Positions 46,748 to 54,944 of a stretch of 58,988 nucleotides of DNA are shown here, piece by piece. The stretch lies in contig JANWXU010000009.1 in the NCBI GenBank assembly GCA_025057395.1, forward strand, positions 1-58,988, given 5' to 3'. How positions within the stretch are numbered: the stretch's first letter is position 1; each line of letters begins with the position of its first letter. Both the position numbers and the translations under genes were made by a program. The notes below the pieces were generated by a model. The model did not search any database, had not been told where the DNA came from, and saw nothing but the letters and a program-made list of their open reading frames with translations. The DNA is from Bacteroidia bacterium (GTDB lineage: Bacteria > Bacteroidota > Bacteroidia > J057 > JANWXU01).

Positions 46748-46771
46748 GAGGTTATATAAAATATCTTGTAT

Positions 46772-49102
46772 TTACTGGATCAAAATTTTAATACTATGCA
46801 AGCCTTGGGTATCTGAAATGTGTAAAAAATAGAGGCCAGGTGCTATTTCGCCAAAATTAATAGGATGTATTGAATAGTGGGTGGTAGGAGAAATTTGTTC
46901 TTGCCACATTATTTTGCCTTGTAAATCTACTAATCGTAGTTGTAAAACGGAGCCCGCAAAATTTTCGAGCTGTAAATTAGTAAAACCTGTTGAGGGGTTA
47001 GGATATACTAAAGCTGAACGGGCTATTTTATTTTGGGTATATTCTACTGAAGAAAGTCCTAGTGCACTACGAATAGCAGCATAGGCGTCTATTTTTCCCC
47101 ATCCCCAAGTATTTGAGCCACCGTTAGGGATAGAACCCGTAAATTCATCTTTTATAGCAGTGCTAATGATAATATTTTTTATTTGTGTGAAGTTTAGGTT
47201 TCTATTAGCTTGTAAAAGTAGTGCAGCAATTCCTCCTACCATAGGAGTAGCCATTGAAGTACCTTCGTAAACAGCATACTTAGCAGTATCTCCATTGACG
47301 ATGTCAAACTTTACAATAATACTATCTGCAACACTGGGGTCTCTTGCTGAAACAGCAGAGGCTATTACGTTACCCGGTGCAGTGATTTCAGGTTTGGTTC
47401 TGCCATCGTGGGTAGGTCCTCTGCTACTAAAGGGAGCTATATCACCCACAGTAGCTGACATTTGTATTTTACGAGTATTACCCTTATAATCTTTATACTC
47501 ATTTTTGGTAGTATAAGCTCCTACAGTAATTACGCCCCTAGAAGTTCCTGGAGTTAAGATCATGTAATTATTATCTCCTGCAACAGTACCCGGAACTGGA
47601 GTACCTACAAAAGGAATTCGGTTGGAAAAAGGAAGTCCTTGCATTGGTCCAACGTTCCACGCATGAATAGTACCGCTAGCAGCTTTTATTTTCATTTTGA
47701 AAAAACGTAGTTTACTAATTAGGTCTAGCGGGTTATTGATATTGATAGGAACATTATTAATTATAGTAATACTCAAAAATGGTTTATTATTAATGGCAGC
47801 TCGTGTTATTCCTTCCATGTAAAGGTAGATAGTATCTTTATCAACGAGAGCAAAAGTATCTAGTGGTTCCGGGGAAGAAACTCTAAAACTAGGAAAGCGC
47901 ATTTGGGTTTGTCCTTGCACGTTTATCAATTCCATTTGCACTTCAAAATCTTCGCCCTCTTCACCCCAAATTGAAATTCTTTGGGGTAAATATTTTAGAA
48001 ATTCTGATATCATGGGCAAGGTAACAGGAATAGTAGTAATTTCATCGTTATTGAAAGTCTTTTTAAGGTGCCCGGCTATATTGCCTGAGTTTCCAGCCCC
48101 CGCTACTAAAACTACACCTGAGTTTTCATTAGTAATATTTTCTAAGCCTTTTTCTAGTAGCGAATTTCCATCCATTGCTTCCAGAAGGCCGCCGAAACTC
48201 ATATTCACTACACAGGGCTTATTCAACTTCTTAGCTTTACTTACAACATACTGTACAGCATCTAAAATTTCGCTATGGGCTGCCGGAAAGGTATCTGTAG
48301 ATAAGGAGGGAGTTACTGCAATAATATCTGCTTCAGGCGCAATACCCCGAAATGCAATGCCGCTTCCATAGCCACTACCTGCTGCAATTCCTGCTACATG
48401 TGTAGCATGGGTAGCTGTAGTAATAGATTGGTTCATATCTGACTTGATTGAACGAAGTTGTGCTTCGGTAGTGTACTCGGCGCCATAATCAAACCCTTCG
48501 GGAGGAGTACCTTCTTTAGCACCTTGATTCCAATAGCTTATTATGCGATAACGCTGCCCTGTGGTATCTCGGAATGTAGGATGCAAGAAATCAAAACCCC
48601 CGTCGATGATTCCAATTATTACATTTTGTCCTAAGTACTTTGAGGGTAGATTAAAGCCTTCGTGTACTAAATTTACTCGGGTTGTTATTCTTGCTTTATC
48701 GAGCAAAAGTTTGTATGGCTGATCTATTTCAAAATATTCTATTCCGGATAGTTGCTTGAAGGAGGCAAGAGCCATTAGGGGAATATTAACCGTCCAAATG
48801 TTTCCAGCTTTGGAACGAATTTCAATTCCTAATTTTTTCAGCTCCTGTTCAACAACATTTTCAGTAATTTTAATCAATCCGCCTACTTGATAAGTACCGT
48901 TTCTGTTTTTTAAGTTAAAGAATTTTATTTCAGCGGGATCTAAGCCCAAAGCAGCATCATTTTTATTAGCTGCTTTTTTCTCAATTTTTCTAAGTAGTCT
49001 ATTAGCTTGAGGCGAAAATTGTACTTGCGCTCTTAAATAAGAGCAAGTTACAAAAAATAAGCAAAAGAGCGCTACTGTAAATAACTTATTATCAACTTTC
49101 AT
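46772..49102 (-). CDS. Subtilisin-like serine protease with T9SS sorting domain
   Basis: This 776-residue secreted S8 peptidase has a signal peptide (about 1-25, ending LRAQ). A propeptide-like part runs to about 150. The catalytic triad is Asp167 in GIIDGGFD, His235 in THATHVAG and Ser616 in EGTSMATP. Between His and Ser lies an insertion of about 200 residues, as in the family with a PA-like or beta-sandwich insert. The end is a type A T9SS sorting domain (VYPNPSTGF near 695). It is probably released or bound at the cell surface to degrade protein. A TATCTTTG box (minus strand, 49127-49134) may be the -7 element, but no good -33 box is visible. Confidence 0.93.
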   Translation of the reverse strand: MKVDNKLFTVALFCLFFVTCSYLRAQVQFSPQANRLLRKIEKKAANKNDAALGLDPAEIKFFNLKNRNGTYQVGGLIKITENVVEQELKKLGIEIRSKAGNIWTVNIPLMALASFKQLSGIEYFEIDQPYKLLLDKARITTRVNLVHEGFNLPSKYLGQNVIIGIIDGGFDFLHPTFRDTTGQRYRIISYWNQGAKEGTPPEGFDYGAEYTTEAQLRSIKSDMNQSITTATHATHVAGIAAGSGYGSGIAFRGIAPEADIIAVTPSLSTDTFPAAHSEILDAVQYVVSKAKKLNKPCVVNMSFGGLLEAMDGNSLLEKGLENITNENSGVVLVAGAGNSGNIAGHLKKTFNNDEITTIPVTLPMISEFLKYLPQRISIWGEEGEDFEVQMELINVQGQTQMRFPSFRVSSPEPLDTFALVDKDTIYLYMEGITRAAINNKPFLSITIINNVPININNPLDLISKLRFFKMKIKAASGTIHAWNVGPMQGLPFSNRIPFVGTPVPGTVAGDNNYMILTPGTSRGVITVGAYTTKNEYKDYKGNTRKIQMSATVGDIAPFSSRGPTHDGRTKPEITAPGNVIASAVSARDPSVADSIIVKFDIVNGDTAKYAVYEGTSMATPMVGGIAALLLQANRNLNFTQIKNIIISTAIKDEFTGSIPNGGSNTWGWGKIDAYAAIRSALGLSSVEYTQNKIARSALVYPNPSTGFTNLQLENFAGSVLQLRLVDLQGKIMWQEQISPTTHYSIHPINFGEIAPGLYFLHISDTQGLHSIKILIQ

Positions 49103-49126
49103 TCTATATAGAGTATGTTTTTATAG

Positions 49127-49134
49127 CAAAGATA
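49127..49134 (-). promoter_or_regulatory. Possible -7 box of the subtilase gene
   Basis: The minus strand reads TATCTTTG, identical to the -7 box of the tRNA promoter in this window. It ends about 24 nt before the start codon. The TTTG partner is missing at the right distance. Confidence 0.35.
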
Positions 49135-49355
49135 AATAAGTCTTTTTATACTTATATTATTAAAGATAAACCTTGCTCCTTCTTTTGTATTGAATGAGTT
49201 TTGTATTGAATGAGGGGGAGAAGAACTAATTGAGAAAATTGGATACTAGTTTCTTTTACAAATTAATGCAGGGTACTTGGAGGGAGAAATTGAAAAAAAT
49301 GATAAAAATTCAAGATAGGGTAGGGGTGAGCCTAAGAACAAAGAGAAGCAAAATT

Positions 49356-49388
49356 AAAAAAAGGAAAGAAGAAATTTTCTTCTTTCCC
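49356..49388 (-). terminator. Terminator of the gene at 49389
   Basis: The complementary arms GGAAAGAAGAAA (49363-49374) and TTTCTTCTTTCC (49376-49387) meet almost without a loop. The A-run at 49356-49362 gives a U-run on the minus strand, directly after the stop codon at 49389. Confidence 0.75.
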
Positions 49389-50081
49389 CTAATGAATAGC
49401 TGCATTATTAAATGGTATAGCTCGATATTTTTCGTCAAAAGTCCAATAAACCTGGTAATAGCGATTATCACTACCAATTCGATTAATACAACCTAGTTCA
49501 ATATATATTTTATCTTTGGGTAGCTTTCTAGCAGCTATTTTTACTGCTACTTTTCCATTATTTCCTATTTCGGAAGCTTTAATTAGAGTATCTGGGTCTT
49601 CTTGCCCATATTTGCTAGCTCTAATACAAGTAATATTGAACATTTGATAGCGTACTTCCTTAGGATTTTCGTTTACCATATCGGGATGGGCGTTAAATTC
49701 AATCGTGATCGTATCACTTTCTTCTATGCGTCCTTCCCATTTTTTTTGAAGGTAACCTACCTGATAATCTTTGGTTAATTTTTGAAAGGTTTCTTCATTT
49801 TTTAAATGATATTGCCTATCGATATAAACAAATAATCCTTCACGATTAAGCAAATAAAGTAGTTTATTGTTGAGATAAAATTTTATTTCTGGCTCGAAGT
49901 ATTGTCTTGCTAGCAGGTCAAACTGGCTCTCATCGCAAGAACCCTGCGATATTTGTTCTTGAGGGGTGTTTGGAGCCTGCTCTTTGTTAGGGCCTTGGGC
50001 ATGGACTTTTAGAAGTAAATGTGCTGCCAGGAAGAAATATAAGCTAAGATAGCACATTATTATTAAAATGAACCGTTTCAT
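49389..50081 (-). CDS. Secreted hypothetical protein
   Basis: This 230-residue protein has a clear signal peptide (about 1-29, ending KVHAQ). The mature part contains an N-terminal Gln/Pro-rich linker (about 30-45) and then a mixed domain with LARQYFEPEIKFYLNNKLLY and IEFNAHPDMVNENPKEVRYQ. It is not recognised. It may reside in the periplasm or be a lipoprotein-like protein, but no lipobox cysteine is present at the cleavage site. Confidence 0.65.
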   Translation of the reverse strand: MKRFILIIMCYLSLYFFLAAHLLLKVHAQGPNKEQAPNTPQEQISQGSCDESQFDLLARQYFEPEIKFYLNNKLLYLLNREGLFVYIDRQYHLKNEETFQKLTKDYQVGYLQKKWEGRIEESDTITIEFNAHPDMVNENPKEVRYQMFNITCIRASKYGQEDPDTLIKASEIGNNGKVAVKIAARKLPKDKIYIELGCINRIGSDNRYYQVYWTFDEKYRAIPFNNAAIH

Positions 50082-50202
50082 AATGAGTAATAGATTAAAG
50101 GTTAATTTGCGTTGTAAAGAAAGAAATTTTATTGGTGCTCCCTTTAATCTATTCGATTAGTGAATACTACTTTAGCTTGAAAAGCTTTTTTGGGCAGACT
50201 TA

Positions 50203-51495
50203 CTAGGCTCTACTGAGGGTAATTACAGTAATTTCTGGAAAAATTCCTATTCTTCCTGGAAATCCGATAAATCCGAATCCTCTATTAACGTAGAGATATT
50301 TTTCTCCTTCTTGGTATAAACCTGCCCAGCGCGGGTATCTTAGACTTACTGGGCTCCATTTGAAATTGCCTATTTCAACGCCAAATTGCATGCCATGAGT
50401 ATGTCCGCTTAAAGTGAGATCTATGCGTTGCTTGCAGCGTAGCACTTGCGCATCCCAATGGGTGGGGTCATGAGAAAGTAAAATTTTGAAGCACTGCTCT
50501 TCTACACCTTCTAAAGTGACTTTTAGGTCTCCGTACTGAGGAAAAGGAGGCCTACCCCAATTTTCTACCCCTAGAATGGCTATTTTTTGTCCTTCCTTAT
50601 GAAGAAAGTAGTTCTGGTTTTTTAACAAATGCCAGCCCAGGGCTTTATGAGCAGCTTGCATTTCTCCTTGCTCCTTAAGTAAAGCTTCTTTACTAGAATA
50701 GCGTGCGTAAAGTCCATAATCATGATTGCCTAGAATAGAAAAAACTCCATTAGGAGAGCGTAGACGGGAAAGTAAGTCGAAAATTTTTTCAATTTCTTTA
50801 GTAAAGTTATTTACTAGATCCCCTGTAAATACAATTAGGTCGGCTTCTTGGGCTAAAATCAAATCTATTCCTCTTGCTACTGCTTCCTTATCGCTGAGAC
50901 TACCGGCATGAATATCAGAAATTTGTACTAAACGGAAGCCATTAAACGCATCTGGTAAATATCGGCTTCGAATGATAATTCTGTGCACTTGGTAATTGTA
51001 GGCGCCAAATGTGAGGCCATGTGCTACACCCAAAAAAGGCAGAGAGGCTACAAAGATTCCTGTCTTACTTATAAATTCTCGCCTAGGCATCCAGAGGGTT
51101 TCTACATGTGCTTCTAGAGAAATAGAGTTGGTAATTTGTGGGGGCGCATAGATTTTATTTAATTTAGATTTAACGTACTTTTGGACTGCATAAGCTATTC
51201 TATAAATATCCTCTAGCAACAAGAAAATTGCGATCATAATTTTAGGGGCAAGCAATAGAATAAAGCCCCCAAAGGCGGTCCGCAACATAGGACTATTGGG
51301 TCCTTGCGAAATGCCTGCGGTTAGAAAAATTAATAACAAGACCAAAAGATAGGAGATGTTTACGGTCCAATAAACATATCTTACTAATGCTTTTTTAGCT
51401 ACTACTCGGATTGACTGAAAAACGTACCAATCGAGAGCAATTACTAACAAAAAACTGAGCCCAAATCTCAAAATGAGCTCTGGTAGTGATAACAT
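50203..51495 (-). CDS. Membrane-anchored metallophosphoesterase
   Basis: This 430-residue protein has four membrane helices (about 1-115) and a calcineurin-like phosphoesterase domain (about 185-428). The metal ligands are in VQISDIHAGS (D, H), FTGDLVNN, LGNHDYGLY, LLSHDPTHW and SGHTHGMQFG. The family includes YkuE/YaeI-like enzymes, which can cleave lipid-linked or other phosphoesters; the substrate is unknown. The catalytic domain follows a twin-basic segment (RREFISKTGIFVASLPF) that may cross the membrane, so the domain could face the periplasm. Confidence 0.9.
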   Translation of the reverse strand: MLSLPELILRFGLSFLLVIALDWYVFQSIRVVAKKALVRYVYWTVNISYLLVLLLIFLTAGISQGPNSPMLRTAFGGFILLLAPKIMIAIFLLLEDIYRIAYAVQKYVKSKLNKIYAPPQITNSISLEAHVETLWMPRREFISKTGIFVASLPFLGVAHGLTFGAYNYQVHRIIIRSRYLPDAFNGFRLVQISDIHAGSLSDKEAVARGIDLILAQEADLIVFTGDLVNNFTKEIEKIFDLLSRLRSPNGVFSILGNHDYGLYARYSSKEALLKEQGEMQAAHKALGWHLLKNQNYFLHKEGQKIAILGVENWGRPPFPQYGDLKVTLEGVEEQCFKILLSHDPTHWDAQVLRCKQRIDLTLSGHTHGMQFGVEIGNFKWSPVSLRYPRWAGLYQEGEKYLYVNRGFGFIGFPGRIGIFPEITVITLSRA

Positions 51496-51660
51496 AGCAG
51501 GATTAAAAATTTTAATGGCGCTAAAAAAATTTTAGGTTATGTTATGTGAGGCTAAAAAAATAAAATTTCTTGTAATTTGGGTTATCTAAAGTATAACAAA
51601 TATTTAATTTAATCTTTCGTAGAAAGAAACAAAATTATGCCCTATGTTTCCAAAATTTTT

Positions 51661-53130
51661 TTAAAATAGATAGTCCAAAATTAAATTTATATGCCACATA
51701 TCGACGCGGTTAATGCGGAAATTATCAGGAATTTCTTTAGGTTTTTGAGCTGTTTTGTTGACGATGAGAAATCTTATATTTAAGCCCTCTAGGTAGCTAG
51801 TAAATTTGTACTGAAATTGGATCAAGAAATGGTAGTAGGCAGGAAGTCCATATTTATTGAGAGGTACTTTTTGTATGTCAGGTGGATTGACTTGGCTAAT
51901 GCCTAATTCTGTAAATAAATTTTTGATAGGTAAGGGAGAGCTGTATTTAAGTGTTAATGCGTATAAATCAGCATTTCCTTCTAGGCGCTCCCTAGGTAGG
52001 CTTACAAAAAATACTTCTCTTCCCCATTCTCTTGGAAATAAAAATCTTCCTTGGGGGCCAATCCGTAAATAGTTCATGGAAAATATGCCTTTGCCTAAAG
52101 TAATGCCTATTTTACCTCCTATTCCCCAGGCTTTTTCGTTGGGCAGGATATAAGCCTTGGAAGGATTTGGATTTCCACCCTCTTGGATTGGCGTTTGAAA
52201 AAAGCCTTGTATTCCTATGACTGGAGCTGTTTCAAAAGTTTTAATTTTCAGTTCAGTTTGTAGAAAAGTAGTATTGAATACGTTTTCAACAAGATAATTC
52301 CACCCCTCTAGCTGCCATTGATAGACCTTACTTTTTTTATGATATTTAGCTCCTATGAGCGCAATTCCTTTGGTTCGAGTATTATTTTTATAAGATTCGG
52401 CTACGCCTAGGGGGTTACGCCCAAAAGGATATACACCAAAAGATTCTTCGATAGAATACCAATCTACAGTACCACGAAGCGTAGCTTGATTAAAAAATGC
52501 GGCTATTATATCCCATTCAAAAAAACGATATTCTGCTAGTATTCCACTAAAGATATTAGGGCGCATTCGGTTGTCTTGTTCGTTGAGTAAGGGAGTATTA
52601 ATTTTTTGCCGCCCTATTTTTAACAAGAAATTTTTTTTCTGATAACTTAAGTATAACTCTTCCAGGCGATCTAGGTCATGGGTGTTGTGAATCCGGTTCA
52701 TATCGTACAGGAGAATTTCATAGCGGTTTCCTGCTCCTGTTATAGGGTCTGCTTTTCTTATATTATTTTCGAAAAGCTGGAATACGAAAAAGCCACTAAA
52801 ACCTATCCGAAAACCTTTCCAAAAAGGAGTAGTATAGCCAAGGCCCGCCCCTATTGCCATAGTATTGTAATCTAAGAGCGGACCCTGGTTGATAGTTTGC
52901 ATATAATTAGAACGAAGATGAATAGAAATTCCTCCTTTTTGTAGAAAATATTTGAGTTTTCGAGGGCAAGTATCTGAAGGAAATTGAAATTGGTGGCAAT
53001 ATTTGCCTAAGTCTGTTACCCCACTATAGGGCGTACTTGCTAAGTTTTGTGTATGCTCGTGAACAGAATCTTGAGCGATTTGGGTGGTTGTGGGGGTGGG
53101 CTGGTTTTGACTTAAGGCACTTTGCAACAA
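51661..53130 (-). CDS. Predicted outer-membrane beta-barrel protein, signal peptide frameshifted
   Basis: The open frame starts with TTG at 53130 and has 489 residues, with a barrel-like pattern: IGAGLGYTTPFWKGFRIGFS, FLLKIGRQKINTPLL, and a last strand INLILDYLF ending in Phe. The general look is that of porin-like channels. The N-terminus lacks a full signal peptide in this frame. In another frame, an ATG at 53171 begins MARKTISVFSFFF, and adding one base to the T9 run on the minus strand (53133-53141) joins it in frame to YLLQSALSQ, a perfect signal peptide. So the intended start is 53171. Its neighbours on the 5' side are the YeeE-like genes; a role in passage of sulfur compounds is inference. 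Confidence 0.72.
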   Translation of the reverse strand: MLQSALSQNQPTPTTTQIAQDSVHEHTQNLASTPYSGVTDLGKYCHQFQFPSDTCPRKLKYFLQKGGISIHLRSNYMQTINQGPLLDYNTMAIGAGLGYTTPFWKGFRIGFSGFFVFQLFENNIRKADPITGAGNRYEILLYDMNRIHNTHDLDRLEELYLSYQKKNFLLKIGRQKINTPLLNEQDNRMRPNIFSGILAEYRFFEWDIIAAFFNQATLRGTVDWYSIEESFGVYPFGRNPLGVAESYKNNTRTKGIALIGAKYHKKSKVYQWQLEGWNYLVENVFNTTFLQTELKIKTFETAPVIGIQGFFQTPIQEGGNPNPSKAYILPNEKAWGIGGKIGITLGKGIFSMNYLRIGPQGRFLFPREWGREVFFVSLPRERLEGNADLYALTLKYSSPLPIKNLFTELGISQVNPPDIQKVPLNKYGLPAYYHFLIQFQYKFTSYLEGLNIRFLIVNKTAQKPKEIPDNFRINRVDMWHINLILDYLF

Positions 53131-53132
53131 GT

Positions 53133-53141
53133 AAAAAAAAA
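53133..53141. repeat. Nine-base homopolymer at the frameshift
   Basis: A run of nine A on the plus strand (T9 on the coding strand) lies in the signal-peptide codons of the outer-membrane protein. A run of ten would restore one uninterrupted frame from 53171. Such tracts are prone to slippage in cells and to errors in sequencing. Confidence 0.85.
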
Positions 53142-53236
53142 GGAAAAAACTGAAATCGTCTTTCTAGCCATATGAAGTAAGGGTTAATTAATGGTTAATT
53201 CATAAAACGAGTTTTTTTGTGTTAAACTAATTTTTC

Positions 53237-53833
53237 TTAATGGGGTAATTTTTCTCTTAATAGGCCGTATATCCATGTTCCGGCGATTGCTGAAAGTAGA
53301 GTGACCACAATTACAGTTGCGCCTGTACCAACTTGAGCAAATAAAGGTCCGGGGCAGGCCCCTGTCATTGCCCATCCTATACCAAATAATAGCCCTCCAA
53401 AAATTTGTCCTTTGTTAAACTTTTTAGGGTGAAATTCAATTTTTTCACCGTAGATGGTTTTGATATTAAACTTTTTAATGAGAGCTACTGAGACGGCTCC
53501 TACTAATACTGCACTTCCGATTATTCCATACATGTGAAAAGATTGCAATCGAAACATTTCTTGAATGCGAAACCAGCTAATAATTTCTGCTTTGACAAAA
53601 ATGATCCCAAATATCCATCCTACTACTAAGTATTTTAGGTTGTAATACCATTTATGAGTTAAATGGCTTTCATTAAGGCATATGGCATCTAGGGAGCGAA
53701 CTTCAAAATCAGTATTTGTTTCTGTTAATTCTGTGGCTACAGGAATGCCGTTTACCTCACTTTTTGGAGGTAAGGCCTCACCTTGATAATTAACTATCTT
53801 TTTTTCAATTTTTTCAATATCTACGGTTTGCAT
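53237..53833 (-). CDS. YeeE/YedE-family transporter half (DUF6691-like)
   Basis: This 198-residue membrane protein has a polar N-terminal extension (about 1-65) and four membrane helices. The diagnostic motif is GGLLFGIGWAMTGACPGPLF, where the cysteine would bind or carry sulfur. It resembles the second half of the YeeE/TsuA thiosulfate transporters. The first half is encoded by the gene directly upstream (gap 83 nt). The two halves probably assemble together. Confidence 0.88.
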   Translation of the reverse strand: MQTVDIEKIEKKIVNYQGEALPPKSEVNGIPVATELTETNTDFEVRSLDAICLNESHLTHKWYYNLKYLVVGWIFGIIFVKAEIISWFRIQEMFRLQSFHMYGIIGSAVLVGAVSVALIKKFNIKTIYGEKIEFHPKKFNKGQIFGGLLFGIGWAMTGACPGPLFAQVGTGATVIVVTLLSAIAGTWIYGLLREKLPH

Positions 53834-53916
53834 GTTTTTTTACTTTTAAATTTGTAATAGCAGTTTTACGGTATGCTACATGTGTATAGTATAAATAATG
53901 TTAAGTTTAGTCAAAA

Positions 53917-54486
53917 TTATAAGCCAAGTATGAGAGGAAGAATCCAATTGGCAGTAATAAACCCTCCTACCATAAAGCAACAAGTAGCAATAAGAGAAGG
54001 AATTTGTAAGGTAGAGAGCCCCATAATAGCATGACCACTTGTGCATCCGCCGGCATAGCGCGTTCCAAAGCCTACTAGAAAACCTCCTACTACCATCAGG
54101 AGCCAACCCTTAAGGGTAAGAAGATTTTGCCAAGAAAACAGTTGAGGTGGAACTAAACCATTGTAATCATTTATTCCATAGCGGGCTAGCTCCTGCACTA
54201 GCGTTGGATGAACTTTTACAGGACTTGGCGAGCTCAAGAAATGAGCGCTAAAAATACCTCCTAGCAAAATACCTGCAACAAAAAATAAATTCCATACTTC
54301 TTTTTTCCAGTCGTATTTAAAGAAAGGAATGTTGGCTGGAAAGCAAGCTGCACAAATGTGCCGTAATGACGAAGAGATACCAAAAGATTTATTTCCAATA
54401 ATCAATAAAGTTGGTACTACTAACCCTATTAAAGGCCCTGCTACATACCAAGGCCATGGTTGTTTTAATATTTCCAGTATGTTCAT
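53917..54486 (-). CDS. YeeE/YedE-family transporter half
   Basis: This 189-residue protein has four or five membrane helices and the signature VGFGTRYAGGCTSGHAIMGL with its conserved cysteine. A second cysteine pair lies in the loop ICAACFPANIPFFKYDW. The family (YeeE/TsuA) takes up thiosulfate in enterobacteria, passing it along membrane cysteines. The gene follows the rhodanese gene by 26 nt and precedes the partner half. Confidence 0.9.
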   Translation of the reverse strand: MNILEILKQPWPWYVAGPLIGLVVPTLLIIGNKSFGISSSLRHICAACFPANIPFFKYDWKKEVWNLFFVAGILLGGIFSAHFLSSPSPVKVHPTLVQELARYGINDYNGLVPPQLFSWQNLLTLKGWLLMVVGGFLVGFGTRYAGGCTSGHAIMGLSTLQIPSLIATCCFMVGGFITANWILPLILGL

Positions 54487-54512
54487 ATTTTTATGCTCTA
54501 GATTGTAAGTTG

Positions 54513-54848
54513 TTATGAGTTATTTTTTAACCTTTCTACAATTTCTTTTACATCTTGCCAAGCTCCGCCATTTATTACGTTTTGAATTCCACTACTTTCT
54601 AAGATAGACTTAGCTATTCCGCTTCGATTCCCTGTACGACAAAAAACTAAGATATATGGCTTTTCACGTAACACTGGCAGATAGTTAGTGATTACATCTA
54701 GCGGAATATTCACTGAGCCTGGTACATGCCCCATCTCAAATTCAGCAGGTGTTCTAACATCAACTAAGTAGGCTCCTTTTTTAACGTATTCTTCAATAGC
54801 CGATGTTGTACTATTGTTTTTGAAAAGATTATTAAAAAAGTTATACAT
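54513..54848 (-). CDS. Rhodanese-domain protein
   Basis: This 111-residue rhodanese carries YLVDVRTPAEFEMGHVPGS and the active loop FCRTGNRSG with the persulfide cysteine. It has no signal peptide. It lies between the MBL-rhodanese gene (gap 96 nt) and the YeeE genes and could hand on sulfur that enters through the YeeE proteins. Confidence 0.92.
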   Translation of the reverse strand: MYNFFNNLFKNNSTTSAIEEYVKKGAYLVDVRTPAEFEMGHVPGSVNIPLDVITNYLPVLREKPYILVFCRTGNRSGIAKSILESSGIQNVINGGAWQDVKEIVERLKNNS

Positions 54849-54878
54849 GGCTTTGTAATTTTATTAAATTGATAAGTG

Positions 54879-54937
54879 ATACCAGGGATAGCTTCTTATT
54901 AAGGCATAAGAAAGAATCTATCCCGGGTATTTTTTTT
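54879..54937 (+). terminator. Strong hairpin with T-run on the plus strand
   Basis: ATACCAGGGATAG (54879-54891) pairs with CTATCCCGGGTAT (54918-54930) with one mismatch; TTCTTAT/ATAAGAA adds an inner stem. Eight T residues follow on the plus strand. On the minus strand, the direction of both flanking genes, the U-run is missing. It may terminate an antisense transcript or act as a processing or stability element between the two sulfur genes. Confidence 0.6.
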
Positions 54938-54944
54938 AGATAAT

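Noticed and set aside
49230-49496. 88-residue frame on the plus strand
   Set aside because: It runs antisense across the terminator and the 3' end of the secreted gene at 49389-50081, and its composition (Lys, Ile, Phe runs) is that of AT-rich noise.
53876-54106. 76-residue minus-strand frame inside the YeeE half gene
   Set aside because: It overlaps a clearly recognised membrane protein in another frame and has no features of its own.
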